The notes beneath the pieces are model-generated. The model saw nothing but the letters and a program-made list of their open reading frames with translations. It was not told where the DNA came from and searched no databases. Below, piece after piece: positions 5,139 through 7,325 of a stretch of DNA of 7,325 nucleotides (the first letter of the stretch is position 1; each line of letters opens with the position of its first letter). This DNA comes from Chloroflexota bacterium (GTDB lineage: Bacteria > Chloroflexota > Anaerolineae > Anaerolineales > Anaerolineaceae): NCBI GenBank assembly GCA_029265085.1, contig JAJUJY010000192.1, positions 1 through 7,325 of the forward strand, written 5' to 3'. The translations under genes and the position numbers were made by a program.

Positions 5139-6281
5139 ATGGTCGATAATGTCAGTTTAACCAATCCAATCGATTTTCTCAATCCATCCTCTTTTGGGGA
5201 GATGCAAAAACTAAGGGAAGGTTTTGAACAACAAATCCAAGCGGGACTGCATCCAGGTGCACAATGGGTTGTCCTGCGTCATGGACAAGTACTGTTTGAT
5301 TCTGCCGCCGGATTAGCCAATACAAGGAAACGAATCCCTGTTCAACACGATACGCCGTTTTTAATTTTTTCTACCACAAAAGCATTGGTAGCCATCTGTA
5401 TCCACCAACTTGTGGAAAACGGTAAGCTGGAATACGATGCACCGGTTGCAAATTATTGGCCTGAATTTGGTGTAAAAGGCAAACAAAACACAACCGTCCG
5501 CCACACCTTAATCCACCAGGCGGGTATACCAACGGGTGGAATGCCCTATCAGCTACTGTTTTGGTGGAATCGCGCACAAATGGCCAGGCTCATTGCGAAC
5601 CTGCCTGCGGAATGGGAACCCGGCAGCCGCATGGAATACCATCTGGTTAATAGCGGCTTCATTTTAGGTGAACTGATTTATCGTACCAGCGGATTAACTT
5701 GTGCAGAATACCTGCAAGAACATTTCTTTCAACCACTGGGGATGGAAAACACGTATACCGGGCTGCCTTATCGAAAACAAAAACAAGCTGCTCATATTTA
5801 CAATCGTGATCCACAACAACGCGGAGCAGCCTTCCTGTTTAATCGCGCCTTTTTCAAACACTTGTTTATCCCGGCAGCTTCCGTGAACACCACTGCCCGC
5901 GACCTGGCTGTGTTTTATCAAATGCTGGTTAATGGAGGTACGTACGCTGGAAAACAATACCTGAAACCAGAGACCATTCAACGAGCCGCACATTTGGAAT
6001 ATGACGGGCCAAACGGCAGCAGCGGCCGCAGAATTCGCTGGTCAATGGGCTTCACGCTCGGAGGGTATTCCGAGTTTCTGGATAAAGACATCCGCATGAT
6101 GGGAAAAAACAGCAGCGAATTGACCTTCGGCCACCCAGGACAGGGCGGTGTTTCACTGGCCTGGGCAGATCCACCTTCCGGAATTGTATTTGCCTTCTTA
6201 AACAATCATTTTCAGGATGCCGAAACCGTCCATCGACGGTTTGAACGGCTGGCAAACTTAATTTGGGATTCTATCGGCTAG
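5139..6281 (+). CDS. Serine hydrolase of the class C beta-lactamase / family VIII esterase fold
   Basis: The 380-residue protein has the beta-lactamase (PF00144-type) fold signature. The nucleophile motif STTK (Ser78, Lys81) lies in FLIFSTTKALVAICIHQLVE-type sequence; the catalytic Tyr is probably Tyr167 in MEYHLVNSGFILGEL; and the third motif is HPGQGG (332-337) in place of KTG. LRHTLxHxxGIP-like (VRHTLIHQAGIPTG, 120-133) and IPAASVNTTARDLAVFYQML (244-263) are further family marks. Classic AmpC enzymes have Tyr-x-Asn and KTG and an export signal; this one has Tyr-His-Leu-Val-Asn and HPG and no signal peptide. It is therefore more likely a cytoplasmic esterase or peptidase than an antibiotic-resistance beta-lactamase. 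AGGGTGAT (5126-5133), 5 nt before the ATG, overlaps the transporter's stop, implying translational coupling. It probably acts on the imported compound, but that substrate is unknown. No clear terminator follows. Confidence 0.9.
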   Translation: MVDNVSLTNPIDFLNPSSFGEMQKLREGFEQQIQAGLHPGAQWVVLRHGQVLFDSAAGLANTRKRIPVQHDTPFLIFSTTKALVAICIHQLVENGKLEYDAPVANYWPEFGVKGKQNTTVRHTLIHQAGIPTGGMPYQLLFWWNRAQMARLIANLPAEWEPGSRMEYHLVNSGFILGELIYRTSGLTCAEYLQEHFFQPLGMENTYTGLPYRKQKQAAHIYNRDPQQRGAAFLFNRAFFKHLFIPAASVNTTARDLAVFYQMLVNGGTYAGKQYLKPETIQRAAHLEYDGPNGSSGRRIRWSMGFTLGGYSEFLDKDIRMMGKNSSELTFGHPGQGGVSLAWADPPSGIVFAFLNNHFQDAETVHRRFERLANLIWDSIG

Positions 6282-6396
6282 GATGTAATCCATATCAGGA
6301 AGCTGTCTCAGGCAGAATATCCCATTGATAAATTCATCGCCTGCACATCGAAGCCCATGCTCCTTCCGATCTGATTGGGTCTTGTAAGAATTGGAT

Positions 6397-6425
6397 TTGA
6401 AAGCCCGGGAATAATACTTTATAAT
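6397..6425 (+). promoter_or_regulatory. Near-consensus sigma-70 promoter of the lipoprotein gene
   Basis: TTGAAA (6397-6402, 5 of 6) and a perfect TATAAT (6420-6425) are separated by exactly 17 bp. Transcription would start near 6432, leaving about 36 nt of leader. That leader holds a small inverted repeat, TTGTC (6436-6440)/GACAA (6451-6455), then GAGGA (6458-6462) 5 nt before the ATG. The gene is thus set apart from the upstream operon. The rest of the 186-bp gap after the hydrolase shows nothing I recognise. Confidence 0.75.
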
Positions 6426-6467
6426 AGGGTAAGTATTGTCTATATATTTTGACAAGTGAGGACACGT

Positions 6468-7325
6468 ATGAACCAGAAAATTCTGGTGATTTGTCTGCTC
6501 CTCGCACTGATCTTATCCGCCTGTACTACCGCAACAAGTTCAGTAACGCCGCAAACCGAACCACAAATCACAACCAACGAGGTTGAAATCACCTCTCTAG
6601 AAATTCTCCCCCTGGTTAATGATCAAACACAGGTACGTTTATTACTTCGGGGAACATTACCAGACCGCTGCGCAATTTTAGGCGAGCCAACCATCTCCCA
6701 AACTAACCAGCAAATCCAGATCAAAATAGCCTACACAGCAAAAGATTCTGAAAATTGTGGTGGACCAGGCGAATTTGAAAAGATCATCAATTTATCTAAT
6801 CTTTCTCCCGGAAGTTACATCGTCACGGTCAATCAATTAACCGGCACATTTGAGACAAATGCTCCACCAACGGCGCAATCATCGCCAACCCCTGCTTCCA
6901 CACCGCTTGCAGACTCAGAGACCACCCCCGTGTCACCTGCCCCCTCGGAACCTTCTCCAACGACTGTCTCGCCAGCAAATCCAACCGGCTGCATTGACAA
7001 AGCTGCTTTTTTCAGCGATGTAACCGTTCCGGATAATACCCCTTTTCAGCAAAATGAGTCTTTTACAAAAACCTGGCGCATCCGCAATGAGGGAACCTGC
7101 ACCTGGGACAGCAACTACAAAGTTGTTTTTGCCTACGGTGACCCTATGAATGGTCCCCCCTCATTTCCAATACCCGAAACGCAGCCCGGACAAATCACGG
7201 ATATTTCTGTGGATTTACGCTCTCCCTCACAAGGCGGCATCTTTACCGGCAACTGGCAATTTGAAAATGCGCAGGGAAAACGATTTGGAGTGAATAGCGA
7301 AGGACAGGATTATATTTGGGTGATG
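6468..7325 (+). CDS. Two-domain lipoprotein with C-terminal Nbr1-like four-tryptophan Ig domain (3' end outside window)
   Basis: An open frame of 286 codons runs off the right edge. The product begins with a lipoprotein signal, MNQKILVICLLLALILSAC, with lipobox LSAC and lipidated Cys19, so it is exported and membrane-anchored. Residues about 38-130 form a beta-rich domain with RGTLPDRC (61-68), a second Cys at 97 and a closing SPGSYIVTVNQLTGTFE (113-129), a pattern I associate with repeated Anaerolineae extracellular proteins. A Pro/Thr/Ser-rich linker follows (about 132-173). Residues about 175-286 match the FW (four-tryptophan) domain of Nbr1: DVTVPDNTPF, KTWRIRNEGTCTWD and GIFTGNWQF, with Trp203, Trp213, Trp263 and Trp284. 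Cys175 and Cys211 could form a disulphide. Function is unknown; in bacteria such domains are probably surface binding or spacer modules. It has its own strong promoter. Further domains may lie beyond the window, though the FW domain is nearly complete. Confidence 0.85.
   Translation, partial: MNQKILVICLLLALILSACTTATSSVTPQTEPQITTNEVEITSLEILPLVNDQTQVRLLLRGTLPDRCAILGEPTISQTNQQIQIKIAYTAKDSENCGGPGEFEKIINLSNLSPGSYIVTVNQLTGTFETNAPPTAQSSPTPASTPLADSETTPVSPAPSEPSPTTVSPANPTGCIDKAAFFSDVTVPDNTPFQQNESFTKTWRIRNEGTCTWDSNYKVVFAYGDPMNGPPSFPIPETQPGQITDISVDLRSPSQGGIFTGNWQFENAQGKRFGVNSEGQDYIWVM

Noticed and set aside
6282..6396. Terminator after the serine hydrolase gene
   Set aside because: Only weak 4-5 bp repeats with long loops and no T run were found.
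1..7325. CRISPR array, defence island or phage genes
   Set aside because: No regularly spaced direct repeats and no such protein families are present.

Overview
The window looks like a chromosomal segment of a bacterium from the Chloroflexota, most likely class Anaerolineae. This is an inference from protein style, not from a marker gene. The best clue is the lipoprotein at the right end: it pairs a C-terminal four-tryptophan (Nbr1-like) Ig domain with an N-terminal 'RGxLPDxC' domain, a combination I associate with Anaerolineae surface proteins. Base composition is moderate, with AT-rich intergenic stretches, and most starts have a clear Shine-Dalgarno sequence.

Layout. Bases 1-141 are the right end of an IS3-family (IS150-like) insertion sequence: the last 31 codons of its transposase, then the terminal inverted repeat. 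It lies 32 bp past the stop of the next gene and points towards it. Bases 174-2376 (minus strand) hold a tight two-gene unit, recX then rny (RNase Y); the rny ribosome binding site overlaps the recX stop codon. Bases 2377-2917 are about 540 bp with no credible gene but many closely spaced inverted repeats. One of these is a terminator-like hairpin whose T run ends directly at the recX start codon. A TATAAT promoter near 2810 could make a leader or free-standing RNA of about 425 nt. Bases 2918-3601 (minus) encode a creatininase-family amidohydrolase. A 227-bp region with three inverted repeats (3602-3828) separates it from two plus-strand genes: a GPH/SLC45-like MFS transporter (3829-5127) and a translationally coupled cytoplasmic class C beta-lactamase-fold serine hydrolase (5139-6281). 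From 6397 a near-consensus sigma-70 promoter drives the two-domain lipoprotein gene, which is still open at the window edge.

How the genes fit together. RecX (RecA modulator) and RNase Y (membrane-anchored mRNA decay endonuclease) are housekeeping functions sharing a transcript. The transporter and serine hydrolase form a small uptake-and-hydrolysis operon, and the divergent amidohydrolase may act on the same or a related substrate; the substrate cannot be named from sequence. The most interesting part is the structured noncoding block upstream of recX, with its apparent attenuator.
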